From the NCBI GenBank assembly GCA_963738625.1, contig CAVTXH010000003.1, forward strand, positions 992,001-1,056,000: 64,000 nt of DNA, given 5' to 3'. A program made the position numbers and the translations under genes. Of the stretch, positions 1 through 9,255 are shown piece after piece. The notes under the pieces are model-generated. The model made no database searches, had not been told where the DNA came from, and saw nothing but the letters and a program-made list of their open reading frames with translations. Every line of letters starts with the position of its first letter. Position 1 is the stretch's first letter. Origin of the DNA: UBA7672 sp963738625. Lineage in GTDB: Bacteria > Pseudomonadota > Alphaproteobacteria > Caulobacterales > Hyphomonadaceae.

Positions 1-80
1 TTCTGCGCGACGTGAAACCCGATAAAGCCGGCGCTTCCCGTCAGGAGGACGCGCGCGGGCGGGTCTTGCGATACGCTCAT
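1..80 (-). CDS. NAD-dependent sugar epimerase/dehydratase, N-terminal fragment
   Basis: Only the first 26 codons lie in the window; the gene runs off the left edge. It starts at the ATG complementary to 78-80 and reads MSVSQDPPARVLLTGSAGFI, containing the GxxGxxG dinucleotide-binding loop (GSAGFIG) of extended short-chain dehydrogenases. The wording of the loop resembles UDP-glucuronate or UDP-glucose epimerases more than RmlD, but 26 residues cannot decide the substrate. It is the last visible gene of a minus-strand run acyltransferase-manC-talC-epimerase. Confidence 0.7.
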   Translation of the reverse strand, partial: MSVSQDPPARVLLTGSAGFIGFHVAQ

Positions 81-179
81 CGGGGCGGCTCATCCCTCGG
101 GTGGCGCTCCGGCGGGCCGGAGCGGCACGAACAATAGTGCGAACGGGTCGAGCGTCTACGGTCAGGCGCGCGAGTGGCC

Positions 180-833
180 CTAGAGAATCGACTGGCCCGT
201 CGATTTCCAGTCCTTGAGGAAGGCGGCGACGCCAGAATCCGTGAGTTCGTGCCGATAAAGGGCGTGGAAGACCTTGGGCGGCAGGGTGGCGCAATCCGAG
301 CCTGCGAGGGCGGCTTCGCGGACATGATCGCTGGAGCGGATCGAGGCGGCGAGAATGTTCGTGGCGAAGCCGTAATTGTCGTAGATTTTCCGTATCTCGC
401 GAATGAGGCCCATGCCGTCGACGCCTTTGTCATCCAGGCGGCCGATGAAGGGCGAGATGAAATAGGCGCCGGCCTTGGCGGCGAGCAGCGCCTGAACCGC
501 AGAGAAGCAGAGCGTGACGTTGACGCGAACGCCTTCGTCCGAGAGCGTGCGGCAGGCGCGCAGGCCGTTCTCGGTGAGCGGCAGCTTCACGACGACGTTG
601 GAGGCGATACGAGCCAGGTAGCGGCCTTCGGCCAGCATGCCGTCGACATCGGTTGCGACCGCTTCGGCGCTGACGGGGCCGGGGATGATGGAGCAGATCT
701 CGGCGATCGCCTCGGCCATCTTGCGGCCGCTCTTGGCGATCAGCGAGGGGTTGGTGGTGACGCCGTCGATGAGGCCGCTGGCGGCGGCGGAGCGCAGCTC
801 CTCCGTGTCGGCGGAATCGATGAACAGCTGCAT
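180..833 (-). CDS. Transaldolase / fructose-6-phosphate aldolase-like protein (TalC family)
   Basis: A 217-residue protein starting MQLFIDSADTEEL, the usual start of the short transaldolase/FSA family (about 215 residues). The Schiff-base lysine is in NVVVKLPLT, and GVTTNPSLI and the AASIRSSDHV segment are family motifs. The open frame extends 19 codons upstream, but the ATG at 831-833 is chosen because it matches the family start. The enzyme would exchange dihydroxyacetone units between sugar phosphates in the cytoplasm (transaldolase or F6P aldolase activity cannot be separated here). It lies 89 bases downstream of manC on the same strand. Confidence 0.88.
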   Translation of the reverse strand: MQLFIDSADTEELRSAAASGLIDGVTTNPSLIAKSGRKMAEAIAEICSIIPGPVSAEAVATDVDGMLAEGRYLARIASNVVVKLPLTENGLRACRTLSDEGVRVNVTLCFSAVQALLAAKAGAYFISPFIGRLDDKGVDGMGLIREIRKIYDNYGFATNILAASIRSSDHVREAALAGSDCATLPPKVFHALYRHELTDSGVAAFLKDWKSTGQSIL

Positions 834-922
834 AGGCGGCTCCGTAACAGGTCGTTCCCGTCTATTTCGCCGATCCGCGGGCAAAGGCAAGCGTTGATGG
901 AGCGGAAGCGGCGGCGATGCGC

Positions 923-1985
923 CTATGGCTTGCCGGGGATGACTTTCTTGACGTCCTGCGCCCGGCTGCGCGGCATGATCAGCACGGCATCGCGGGTGGC
1001 GACAATGACGAGATCCGATACGCCGATGGCCGAGACATGCACGCCTTCACTGCGGATCAGATTGTTCCCGGCGTCGAGCAGCGTGACCGAGCCGGAGGCG
1101 GCGTTGCCGTCCGGATCCTTGTCAGACAGACGCCACAGCTCCGCCCACGAGCCGATGTCGGCCCAGCCGATATCGCACGGGAGCGACTGCGGCGCGCTTG
1201 GTCTTTTCCATGACGGCGATGTCGACCGGCTGGGCGCGGACGGCAAGAAACGCCTCCGGATCGAGATGGATTTCCGCGCCCGTGCGACGTGCGCGCATCA
1301 GCGCCGCATGCGCGCCGTCGCGTATGTCGGCGGAGGCGATGGAAAATTCCTCCAGCATGAGGCTGGGGGAAAAGAAGAAGATGCCGGCGTTCCAGGTATA
1401 GCCGCCCTCGCGCAGATAGCGCTCGGCGTCCGCGAGCTTCGGCTTTTCGCGGAAGGCTGCGACTTCGTGCACGCCGTCAGTGAGCTGGGCGCCGCTGAGG
1501 ATATAGCCATAGCCGGTTTCGGGTCCGGCGGGCTGTATCCCAAACGTGACGATGCGGCCGGACACGATCGGCAGCGCGGCGCGGATAGCGTCGATGAGGC
1601 CGGCGGGGCGGGCGACGATATGGTCGGCTGGCGCCAGGACGACGAGCGCTTCGGGATCGAGTTCCTGTGCAACGAGTGCAGCGAGCGCGGCGGTCGCCGC
1701 TGTGTTGCGGCCCTCGGGTTCGAGAACCAGCGCAGAGAGCTTGACGCCGGATGCAGCGAGGAGTTCGAGCACGAGGTCGCGATGGCCTTGCCCCGCGATC
1801 ACGACAGGATCGAGGAATTCGATGTCGTCATGCACGCCGGAGAAGCGCAGCGCCGTGTCCTCGATCATCGAACGCTGGGCGCCGAAAGCATGAAACTGCT
1901 TAGGCTGGACTACCGTTGAGAGCGGCCAGAGTCGTGTTCCTGACCCTCCCGACATGATAACCGGAATTATCTTCTTCCTAGCCAA
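923..1985 (-). CDS. manC: Mannose-1-phosphate guanylyltransferase, one frameshift as read
   Basis: Makes GDP-mannose from mannose-1-phosphate and GTP in the cytoplasm. The N-terminal part (1985 to about 1180) has the nucleotidyltransferase signature GGSGTRLWPLS, then PADHIV and GYTWNAGIFFF. After MEKTKRAAVAP the frame is lost; dropping one base at about 1178 restores PCDIGWADIGSWAELW, the conserved continuation, which runs to the stop at 923. The corrected protein is 353 residues, the short form without the C-terminal phosphomannose isomerase domain. The single extra base may be a sequencing error. It follows the acyltransferase gene by 59 bases. Confidence 0.88.
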
Positions 1986-2044
1986 ACCCTGAACTCCCTA
2001 CCCCGCCTGCGTTCCGCAAGTGTCAATGCGCGACTCGATAGGCG

Positions 2045-3127
2045 CTATCGCTCGCGCAGCGCCGGTCTTTCGACATAGCGCCAGAGCACTAGCGCACCGC
2101 CCACAACCGCCACAACCGCCAAGCCGATCCCAAGCGCAGGCGTCTTGAACAAGCCCAAGGCGACAATCGTCTGAATGACCGGAAAATGGAGGATATAGAG
2201 CCCATAGGAGAGATCGCCAAACCGGGCGGCGTCCGGAAGGCGCGGAGCAGCGACGGCCGCCCAGATCGACACGGCGCCGAGTCCAAAGGCGCGGACGGGT
2301 TCGGCCAGGTTGAGGAACAGGGACAGCGTGAAGACCACCGCGCCGGCAAGGCCGAGCCGATGAATGTCGCGGCGCGAGAGATCGGCAAGCGCGAAGGCTA
2401 TGCCGGTGATGAAGAAGCTCATCTGGCCTGGAAGCTGGCGGGAGAGTTCGAGCAGGGGAGATGCAGGATCGCTGCGCCCGGCCTGCTCGAAACCGATCCG
2501 CCAAAGTTCCGCTGCAAGATAGATCGCGCCGATGACATACCACCGGTAGCGGCCGGCCTTACGCAACAGCCAGGCGATCATCGGGAGCAGGACATAGAAC
2601 ATCACCTCGATCTTCAGCGTCCAGAGAGCGCCGTTGACCTCGGTGAAGCGGTTCAACTCGAATACGCCCGGCAGGTTCGGCTGGAGGAAGTTGAGGAAGG
2701 TGATGTTGGCTATGAAATAGTCGAACACGCCGCCGGGCTGGGCGCGTGTTTCCGCGTTGAAGACCAGCGCGAGAACAATAGAGCCGATAACGACGGCGGC
2801 GTAGGCGGGATAGAGCCGGCGCACGCGCTTTTCGGCATAAAGCGCGACAGAGTCCGATCTCAGGAGACTGCCGAACACCAGAAAGCCGGACAGGACGAAG
2901 AAGCCCTGGACGCCAACCTCGGCCCCGAGGCTGAGCGCGGTTTCGGCAAGACGCCATTCGGGCAAGCCGGGCAGGACCGCCATATGGTACGCCACCACCA
3001 TTAGGGCGAACACGAGGCGCAAGGCGTTGAAGTTGTTGGCCGCGCCCGAGAGGCTCCGGGCCAAAGGCCGGTCCGGCTCAGGCTGCTGCGCCCCTGTCGA
3101 TCCGGTCACGCCCTGTCGGCCTTTCAC
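2045..3127 (-). CDS. Acyltransferase 3 family integral membrane protein (OafA-like)
   Basis: A 360-residue membrane protein with about ten hydrophobic segments. After a polar 30-residue N-terminus comes NALRLVFALMVVAYHM, carrying the family's catalytic-type histidine in the first membrane segment, then VQGFFVLSGFLVF and RRLYPAY, and near the end the GDLSYGLYILHFPV motif. These proteins move acetyl or other acyl groups across the inner membrane onto polysaccharide or lipid sugars. It heads the minus-strand group with manC, talC and the epimerase and is divergent from the HAD-UbiA gene. The acyl group and acceptor are unknown. Confidence 0.85.
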   Translation of the reverse strand: MKGRQGVTGSTGAQQPEPDRPLARSLSGAANNFNALRLVFALMVVAYHMAVLPGLPEWRLAETALSLGAEVGVQGFFVLSGFLVFGSLLRSDSVALYAEKRVRRLYPAYAAVVIGSIVLALVFNAETRAQPGGVFDYFIANITFLNFLQPNLPGVFELNRFTEVNGALWTLKIEVMFYVLLPMIAWLLRKAGRYRWYVIGAIYLAAELWRIGFEQAGRSDPASPLLELSRQLPGQMSFFITGIAFALADLSRRDIHRLGLAGAVVFTLSLFLNLAEPVRAFGLGAVSIWAAVAAPRLPDAARFGDLSYGLYILHFPVIQTIVALGLFKTPALGIGLAVVAVVGGALVLWRYVERPALRER

Positions 3128-3360
3128 TCTGTCTTAAGTTGCGAGGGCGGCTGGCCCGGACCCGTGCGTTTACGCGTCCTGCTGTAGCTTCTGGACCCCG
3201 CCCCAGCAACACGCTCGTAAGTCTTCGTTAAAGCGCAGGATCAACTGAATCTTGAGCGTTTTGCGCAAGGGTGGTTTTGACCCGTCATTGGCGCTTCACC
3301 GGCGCTCTTCTTGAACCGGCATCCACTGCCTCGGGCTGAGAGCACGGAAGTAGACGAGGC

Positions 3361-4882
3361 ATGAGGCAGCGCTTCCATACACATCTGCGGGCCGTGGAGC
3401 CCAATGCGGTCGCCAATGACGACGCCGGCCTGCCCCTGGCGGTGGACCTCGATGGCACGCTCCTGCTGACCGACACCCTGTTCGAGTGCATTGCGGAGCA
3501 CCTGCGCCGGCGTCCGTTGTGGACACTGCTGCAGATGATCCAACTGCCTTTTGCGATCGCCAAGGTGAAGGCTCGACTGCAGCGCGGGGCCGAGCTTGAG
3601 ATCAGCACCCTGCCGGTGAACGAGGCCGTGCTTGCGAGCTGCCGCCGGGCCAAGGCCATGGGCCGGAGCGTATGGCTGGTATCGGCTGCCGATCAGGAGA
3701 CGGTCGTTCGCGTCGCGGCGCGCTTTGGCGTTTTCGATCGCGCGATCGGCAGCGACGGCGTGACCAACAACAAGGGTCCGGCCAAGGCCGAACTTCTCGA
3801 AAAGCTGGCGCCGAACGGATTCGAATATGTTGGCGACAGCCCGGCTGACATGAAAGTCTGGGCGAAGGCCAGGGCCGCGTCGCTGGTGGGCGGCGGGCAG
3901 GCGCGCAAGACGCGCCGTGGAGCGCATGGGCGTGCCGGTCGCACGCACGTTCGATCGACCCCGGGCAAGCTTCAAGACCTGGCGCAATGCGCTGCGCGTT
4001 CACCAGTGGGTGAAGAACGCACTGATCTTCGTGCCGCCGATCCTGGCGATGAAGATCTTCGATGTCGCCACGCTTGCGACGTGCCTCCTCGCTCTGCCGC
4101 TGCTCGGCATGCTGGCGTCGGGCACTTACCTCATCAACGACATACTCGATCTCAAGGCGGATCGCGGGCATCCGACCAAGCGGGAGCGCCCGCTGGCGTC
4201 CGGGCGGATCAAGCTGTGGCAGGGATTTGTCGCGGCGCCGCTGCTGATCGTTACCGGTCTGGTGGGCGGCGCACTGCTGTCGCTGCCGTTCCTGGTGACG
4301 ATGCTGTCATACCTCGTCCTGACGCTGGCCTACTCGCTCGTCCTGAAGCGGGCGCCGCTGGCGGACACGATGACGCTCGCCTTTCTCTATACGCTGCGGC
4401 TCATCATGGGCGCCGTGCTTGCCGGCGTGGCGCTGAGCCAGTGGCTGATGGTCTTCTCGATGTTCCTGTTCGTCTCTCTGTCGCTGGCCAAGCGGCATGT
4501 CGAGGTGCTGCGCCAGAAGGCGGCGGGCGAGCGGCGTATCGTCAACCGCGGCTATCGCGTCGAGGATGCAGGGCTGACGCTGGGCCTCGGCCTTGCGACA
4601 GCAACCGTCGCGCCGCTGGTGCTGGTTCTCTACATCATCGAGTCGGCCTGGCCCTCGGGCATCTATCAATGGCCGGGCGGTCTTTGGATCGCGCCGGTGG
4701 TGATCTCGATGTGGCTGATGCGCGTCTGGCTGGTCGCCAACCGGGGCGAGCTGGACGATGATCCGGTCGTGTTCGCCATCAAGGACGGACAGAGCATCGG
4801 GCTCGGCGTCATACTGGCGATCGGTTTCGGCATGGCTGCGCTGGCCCCGCCGGAATTGCTTGCTTTCCTGCATCTGCGGTAG
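3361..4882 (+). CDS. HAD phosphatase-UbiA prenyltransferase fusion, one frameshift as read
   Basis: The N-terminal part (about residues 25-190) is a HAD-family phosphatase: AVDLDGTLLLTDT is the nucleophile motif and YVGDSPADMKVW the metal motif. The C-terminal part is a UbiA membrane prenyltransferase with the Asp-rich NDILDLKADRGHPTKRERP motif, followed by ASGRI, and about eight membrane segments. That motif resembles decaprenyl-phosphate phosphoribosyltransferase, so a polyprenyl-phosphate pentose donor is a reasonable inference. Frame changes near 3915, where one extra base separates ARKT from VERMGVPV; corrected length about 506 residues. HAD-UbiA fusions are known in alphaproteobacteria, so this is one gene. 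It precedes purU by 74 bases. Confidence 0.8.
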
Positions 4883-4956
4883 CGCCCCCGAGGGCTCTTG
4901 CGCCCTCTCCTCCCCCATGGAACACGGGCGAGGATGACGCTGGAGCCGACCCTGCG

Positions 4957-5823
4957 ATGACGCCCGTCTCGACCGAGCGCTTTATCCTGCGCGTGAGCTG
5001 CAGGGACGCGATCGGCATCGTCGCCGATGTCGCAGGGTTCCTCGCTTCGCGCCGGCTGTTCATTGTCGATACGTCGAGCTTTGGCGATCCCCAGACCGGC
5101 CAGTTCTTCCTGCGGGTGGTATTCGCCCCGGAGAGCGCCGGGTTCACCGCGGCGGCGTTCGGCGCCGAGTTTGCGCCGCTTGCGAAAAGATGGGGGATGG
5201 AGTGGGGATTGCGCGACGAGCGCGCCAGACCCAACGTGCTGATCCTGGTTTCCAGGGCGGACCACTGCCTCAACGACCTGCTCTATCGCCACCGTATCGG
5301 CGCGCTGGCGATGAACGTGCCGGCGATCGTGTCCAACCATACATCGAGCGCGTGGCTCGCCGAGCGGCATGGTATTCCCTATCACCACATCCCGGTGGAC
5401 CGCGGCGGCAAGGAGGCGTCCGAAGCGCGCTTCCTGGAGCTGGTCGAGGCGCTGAAGATCGACCTCGTGGTGCTCGCGCGCTACATGCAGGTGCTGTCGG
5501 ACAGGACGTGCGAGACGCTGGCGGGGCGGTGCATCAACATCCACCATTCGTTCCTGCCGGGCTTCAAGGGCGCAGCGCCCTACACCCAGGCGTTCGATCG
5601 CGGCGTGAAGCTGATCGGCGCCACGGCGCACTATGTGACGCCTGATCTCGACGAGGGGCCGATCATCGCGCAGGCGGTGGAGCCGGCGCATCATGCGCAT
5701 ACGCCCGAGATGCTGGCCGCGATCGGCCGCGACACCGAGGCGCGCGTGCTGGCGCAGGCGGTCAAGCTGCATATCGAAGGCCGCATCTTCCTCAACGGCT
5801 CGAAAACGGTGATCTTCGGTTGA
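4957..5823 (+). CDS. purU: Formyltetrahydrofolate deformylase
   Basis: Hydrolyses 10-formyltetrahydrofolate to formate and tetrahydrofolate. Residues 1-80 form an ACT-type regulatory domain (DAIGIVADVAGFLA), and residues 90-288 a formyltransferase-fold catalytic domain with NVLILVSRADHCLNDLL, HHIPVD, NIHHSFLPGFKGA and GATAHYVTPDLDEGPI; the His and Asp of these motifs are the catalytic residues in the family. Its 288 residues match the family. The stop overlaps the rmlA start (TGATG), so the two are probably translationally coupled, an odd partner for a sugar-nucleotide gene. Confidence 0.92.
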   Translation: MTPVSTERFILRVSCRDAIGIVADVAGFLASRRLFIVDTSSFGDPQTGQFFLRVVFAPESAGFTAAAFGAEFAPLAKRWGMEWGLRDERARPNVLILVSRADHCLNDLLYRHRIGALAMNVPAIVSNHTSSAWLAERHGIPYHHIPVDRGGKEASEARFLELVEALKIDLVVLARYMQVLSDRTCETLAGRCINIHHSFLPGFKGAAPYTQAFDRGVKLIGATAHYVTPDLDEGPIIAQAVEPAHHAHTPEMLAAIGRDTEARVLAQAVKLHIEGRIFLNGSKTVIFG

Positions 5824-6689
5824 TGCGCAAGGGAATCATCCTCGCCGGCGGAACCGGATCGCGGCTGTGGCCGCTGACCATGGCTGTGTCGAAACAGCTG
5901 CTGCCGGTCTACGATAAGCCGATGATCTATTACCCGCTCGCAACGCTGATGCAGGCGGGCATCCGCGACATCCTGATCATCACCACGCCGGAAGATGCGC
6001 CGGCCTTCTCAAAGCTGCTGAAGGACGGGTCGCATCTCGGGGTGAGGATCAGCTACGCCCAACAGCCGAGCCCGGATGGCCTCGCCCAGGCCTTCATCAT
6101 CGGCGAGAAATGGCTTGGCGGCGAGGCCTGCGCCATGGTGCTGGGCGACAACATTTTTGCAGGCTCGGGCATTGGCGAGCTGACGCGCGAGGCGGCCGAC
6201 AAGGCTGCGGGCGCAACGCTTTTCGGCTTCCAGGTAAGCGATCCAGGGCGGTATGGGATCGTTGAGCTCGATGCATCAGGCAAGGCGATCCATATCGAGG
6301 AGAAGCCCAAGGCGCCGCGCTCCAACTGGTCGGTGACGGGGCTGTATTTCTACGATGCGCGCGTGACCGAGTATGCGCGGCAGGTGAAGCCTTCGGCTCG
6401 CAACGAACTGGAGATCACCGATCTCAACCGCATCTATCTGGAGCGTGGCGAGCTTTCCGTATTGCGGCTCGACAGCGGCTTCATGTGGATGGACTGCGGC
6501 ACGCACGAGAGCCTGCTTGAGGCTGCGGAATATGTCGCCGCGGTCGAGAAGCGGCAGGGAACGAAGATCGGCTGTCCCGAAGAGATCGCCTGGCGCCAGG
6601 GCTGGATCGACGCGAAAGGTCTGAGGGCGGCAGCCGAACCGCTGTCGAAAACCGAATATGGCCGCTACCTGATGCGCCTCGCCGGCTAG
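5823..6689 (+). CDS. rmlA: Glucose-1-phosphate thymidylyltransferase
   Basis: First step of dTDP-deoxysugar synthesis: dTTP plus glucose-1-phosphate gives dTDP-glucose. The 288-residue protein has GIILAGGTGSRLWPLT, KQLLPVYDKPMIYYPL, VLGDNIF and the metal-binding segment DSGFMWMDCGTHESLL, all typical of RmlA/RfbA. The start ATG at 5823 overlaps the purU stop; a TTG one codon earlier is less likely. Its 3' end overlaps by a few bases the end of the convergent GT2 gene. RmlB and RmlC lie 3-4 kb away on the opposite strand; no RmlD was found. Confidence 0.95.
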   Translation: MRKGIILAGGTGSRLWPLTMAVSKQLLPVYDKPMIYYPLATLMQAGIRDILIITTPEDAPAFSKLLKDGSHLGVRISYAQQPSPDGLAQAFIIGEKWLGGEACAMVLGDNIFAGSGIGELTREAADKAAGATLFGFQVSDPGRYGIVELDASGKAIHIEEKPKAPRSNWSVTGLYFYDARVTEYARQVKPSARNELEITDLNRIYLERGELSVLRLDSGFMWMDCGTHESLLEAAEYVAAVEKRQGTKIGCPEEIAWRQGWIDAKGLRAAAEPLSKTEYGRYLMRLAG

Positions 6690-7732
6690 CCGCGCGGGAA
6701 AGGGCGGACATCCGTCTTGCGGGCGAGGAAGCGGAGCGGGTTCCAGCTTAGCGAGGAAGCGATGTCGCCAAGGGTGGCCTTGCGTCGCTTCTTCAGTTCG
6801 GCGCGGGCCTGCAGCGCGGGGCCGAGATCGCCGAAGGCTGCGGCAAGGCCGCGGATAGTCGCCTTGAAGCGGCCGGTCACGAGCCCTCGTAGAAGAATCG
6901 CGATTGTGCCGGCGATCCACACCGGAAAGGTCGGCAGGAGCAGCCACCCCGGCATGTTCTTGATGTAGGTCCAGAAGCCGTTGCGTGCGCCGTGGAAGAC
7001 CGCGAAGTCGCTGGCGCGGCCGGTGATGCCTGAGCCGGCATGACGCACTTTCGAGCGCGGGTCGAACTGGCAGCGCTCGCCCAGCAGCCGCAGGCGGAAA
7101 CCCAGATCGACGTCCTCATGGTAGCAGAAATAGCGCTCGTCGAACCCGCCGGAGGAAAGGAACACGTCCTTCGGATAGAGCGCCGCTGCGCCGCAGGGGG
7201 CGAAGCACTCGCCTGCTTCCGGCGTCTCCTTCACGGATCGGCCGAAACCCCCGCGCCAGGCATAGCCGTAGGCGAGATAGCAGTCGCCCGCGCCGTCGAG
7301 GATCGCATCGTTGACCATGGCGATCTGAAGCGACGCCACGATGCGATGCGTCGGCCGTTCGGCGACGGCGCGCATCATGCTTTCGAGCCAGTCGGGGGCC
7401 GCCTCGGCATCGGGATTGAGCAGGGCGATCCAGCGCCCCCTCGCCTGTCGCGCCGCCAGGTTGTTGCCGCCGGCGAAGCCGTGATTCTTCGTCTCGCGCA
7501 GGATCGTGAGGCGCTCCGGCTTCTCGACGAGACTGTCCAGGGATTTGTCCGAGGAGGCGTTGTCGACCAGGATGGTCTCGAAATCGCGGAAGGTCTGCGC
7601 TGCGAGCGAGGCTATGCAGCCGCGCAGGAAATCGCCGCCATTGTAGTTGACCACGATGACTGTGATCGCGGGCTCGGCGGTGGGTGTCCCCTGCATGGCG
7701 CTGGCCGTATCGCGGCGCGAGGAAGCGGGCAA
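6686..7732 (-). CDS. Glycosyltransferase family 2 (rhamnosyltransferase-like)
   Basis: A GT-A fold glycosyltransferase. From about residue 23 it has ITVIVVNYNGGDFL, the GT2 N-terminal strand; FAGGNNLAARQARGRW and LLNPDAEAAPDW carry the donor-site acidic motif; GGFDERYFCYHEDVDLGFRL is the acceptor/catalytic ED motif. A hydrophobic segment around residues 255-285 may contact the membrane. This pattern matches WbbL-like rhamnosyltransferases, so dTDP-rhamnose is a plausible donor, though unproven. It begins 9 bases after the ligase gene and ends overlapping rmlA tail to tail. An in-frame ATG 12 codons in is an alternative start. Confidence 0.85.
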   Translation of the reverse strand: MPASSRRDTASAMQGTPTAEPAITVIVVNYNGGDFLRGCIASLAAQTFRDFETILVDNASSDKSLDSLVEKPERLTILRETKNHGFAGGNNLAARQARGRWIALLNPDAEAAPDWLESMMRAVAERPTHRIVASLQIAMVNDAILDGAGDCYLAYGYAWRGGFGRSVKETPEAGECFAPCGAAALYPKDVFLSSGGFDERYFCYHEDVDLGFRLRLLGERCQFDPRSKVRHAGSGITGRASDFAVFHGARNGFWTYIKNMPGWLLLPTFPVWIAGTIAILLRGLVTGRFKATIRGLAAAFGDLGPALQARAELKKRRKATLGDIASSLSWNPLRFLARKTDVRPFPRG

Positions 7733-7741
7733 GCCGTCGCC

Positions 7742-8971
7742 CTAAGGCGCCGGCAGGAGCCGGCCCGGATCGTCGATCGTCTCGGCGCGGGCCATGACAA
7801 CGATCAACGCCGCAAGCAGGCCGGTGACGGCCCACCACCAGGGGTTCCAGAGGTCGAAGGAAACAAGCGCGATGGCCATGAACTGGCCCGCAAGGGCTGC
7901 CGCCAGGAAGCCCGCAACGCCCAGCGCACGGGGCTGGGGCATGCGGAAGGCGGCAAGGAGGATGGCGATGGCGACCAGCGAGGCGCCGATGGCGCCTGTT
8001 TCGGCCCAGAGCTGGAGCGCCATGTTGTGGGCGTGGTTGGGGATGAAGAGCTGGTCCTTGAACACCCCGCTCGGGATCTTTTCGTCCATGGTGCGCAAGA
8101 CGCCGAGGCCCTGTCCGAATATCGGATCCTTGTCGATAACCTCGATGACGCGCCGCCATATTGCAAGGCGCCAGTCAGCGGAGTTGGCCGCGGTGAGCGC
8201 ATCTGCGCCGCGACTCATGTATCCGAAGACGAATGGCGCCGCCAACACGATGGCGGCCAGAATCGAGCCCAGGATCCTGAAGCCGCTCTGCGGGAACATG
8301 CGCACGACGGCGACCGCCATCAGACCTGCGGCCACGGACACGATCCCGCCATTGACGCCGCGCGTGAACAGCACGGCCGTGACAAGGACGAAGATCACGA
8401 TCTCGATTAGCAAGGCCCGCGAGAAGGACAGCGAGCGGCCGAGACCGACGATCAGGAATGGCGCCGCAAGCGCCATAATGATGCCGTTGCGGGAGATGTT
8501 CTGCACGCCTTCGCCGGAATCGGTCATCAAGGGAGCGAACAACGCCAGAGCCTGCGTCTCGAACGCCGTCAGCACCGCAAGCAGAACCAGCTGGATCAGT
8601 AGCGCGACCGACACGACGCGGACGACAATGCGCGCCTGATGCGGGCTGAGCGCCCGCGCCGCAGACATCAGTATGGCGGCGGACAGCAGCGCGGCCCCGA
8701 TGCTGAGCACCTCGAACCGGACCGCAAAATCGCCCTTGGCGAAATCGAAGTCGAATATCTGGATCGCGCGCGGCGACCATTTCGCCGACGCGGCGATGAA
8801 CTCCAGAGCCGCGATGGCGGCAAACATGTAGACGCGGAATTTCATCCGGCGGACGCCGGGCCACAGGCACAGCACGGCGGCGAGCGTGATCAGCGGCGAA
8901 TAGCCGAGCCCCCCCGCAAACGCGATCAGAGGCCAGAGGCCCCCGATGGCGATAAACACCCACTGAACCAC
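7742..8971 (-). CDS. O-antigen ligase / polymerase family membrane protein (WaaL-like)
   Basis: A 409-residue protein with about eleven hydrophobic segments and one larger loop late in the protein holding IPNHAHNMALQLWAETG, the His-containing motif of the Wzy_C/O-antigen ligase family. Such proteins either join undecaprenyl-linked glycan to lipid A core or polymerise repeats, on the periplasmic face. Because the locus also encodes a Wzm/Wzt exporter, which needs a ligase but no Wzy polymerase, ligase is the better guess. It is the first gene of a minus-strand pair with the GT2 gene. Confidence 0.8.
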   Translation of the reverse strand: MVQWVFIAIGGLWPLIAFAGGLGYSPLITLAAVLCLWPGVRRMKFRVYMFAAIAALEFIAASAKWSPRAIQIFDFDFAKGDFAVRFEVLSIGAALLSAAILMSAARALSPHQARIVVRVVSVALLIQLVLLAVLTAFETQALALFAPLMTDSGEGVQNISRNGIIMALAAPFLIVGLGRSLSFSRALLIEIVIFVLVTAVLFTRGVNGGIVSVAAGLMAVAVVRMFPQSGFRILGSILAAIVLAAPFVFGYMSRGADALTAANSADWRLAIWRRVIEVIDKDPIFGQGLGVLRTMDEKIPSGVFKDQLFIPNHAHNMALQLWAETGAIGASLVAIAILLAAFRMPQPRALGVAGFLAAALAGQFMAIALVSFDLWNPWWWAVTGLLAALIVVMARAETIDDPGRLLPAP

Positions 8972-9255
8972 TTACATCCCCGCCAGATTACAGATCGGAT
9001 ACTACTGGCGAGTAGATTGGAATTTATCGCCAGTTCAATGCGGTCCGGCGCCTTTCATCGAGTTGGCGCTAGGCCTGACGCTCGGGTTAAGGTTTCTGAG
9101 CAAAAAGCCCGCCAAACTCGCCGAGCATTCCTTGGCCCGGGCACCACGCACGTTACAATTATTGGCGCTCAAGCGTTCCGCCACCGTATCGAGAAGCGTT
9201 TGCACGCAAGGCGGGCACAAGGCGGTTAACGCATAGAGCGGAAACACGCGCAAGT

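Noticed and set aside
174..1919. 581-residue plus-strand open frame
   Set aside because: It is antisense to transaldolase and manC, has no family motif, and is the usual shadow of high-GC codon use.
4666..5772. 368-residue minus-strand frame opposite HAD-UbiA and purU
   Set aside because: Arg/His-rich with no motifs, while purU on the other strand is intact and conserved.
7040..8410. 456-residue plus-strand frame opposite GT2 and the ligase
   Set aside because: Antisense shadow; both minus-strand genes have clear family motifs.
9035..9255. Extension of rmlC past 9256 in the frame as read
   Set aside because: The extra 70 residues match nothing in RmlC; a T-run near 9284 allows a normal-length end at 9256.
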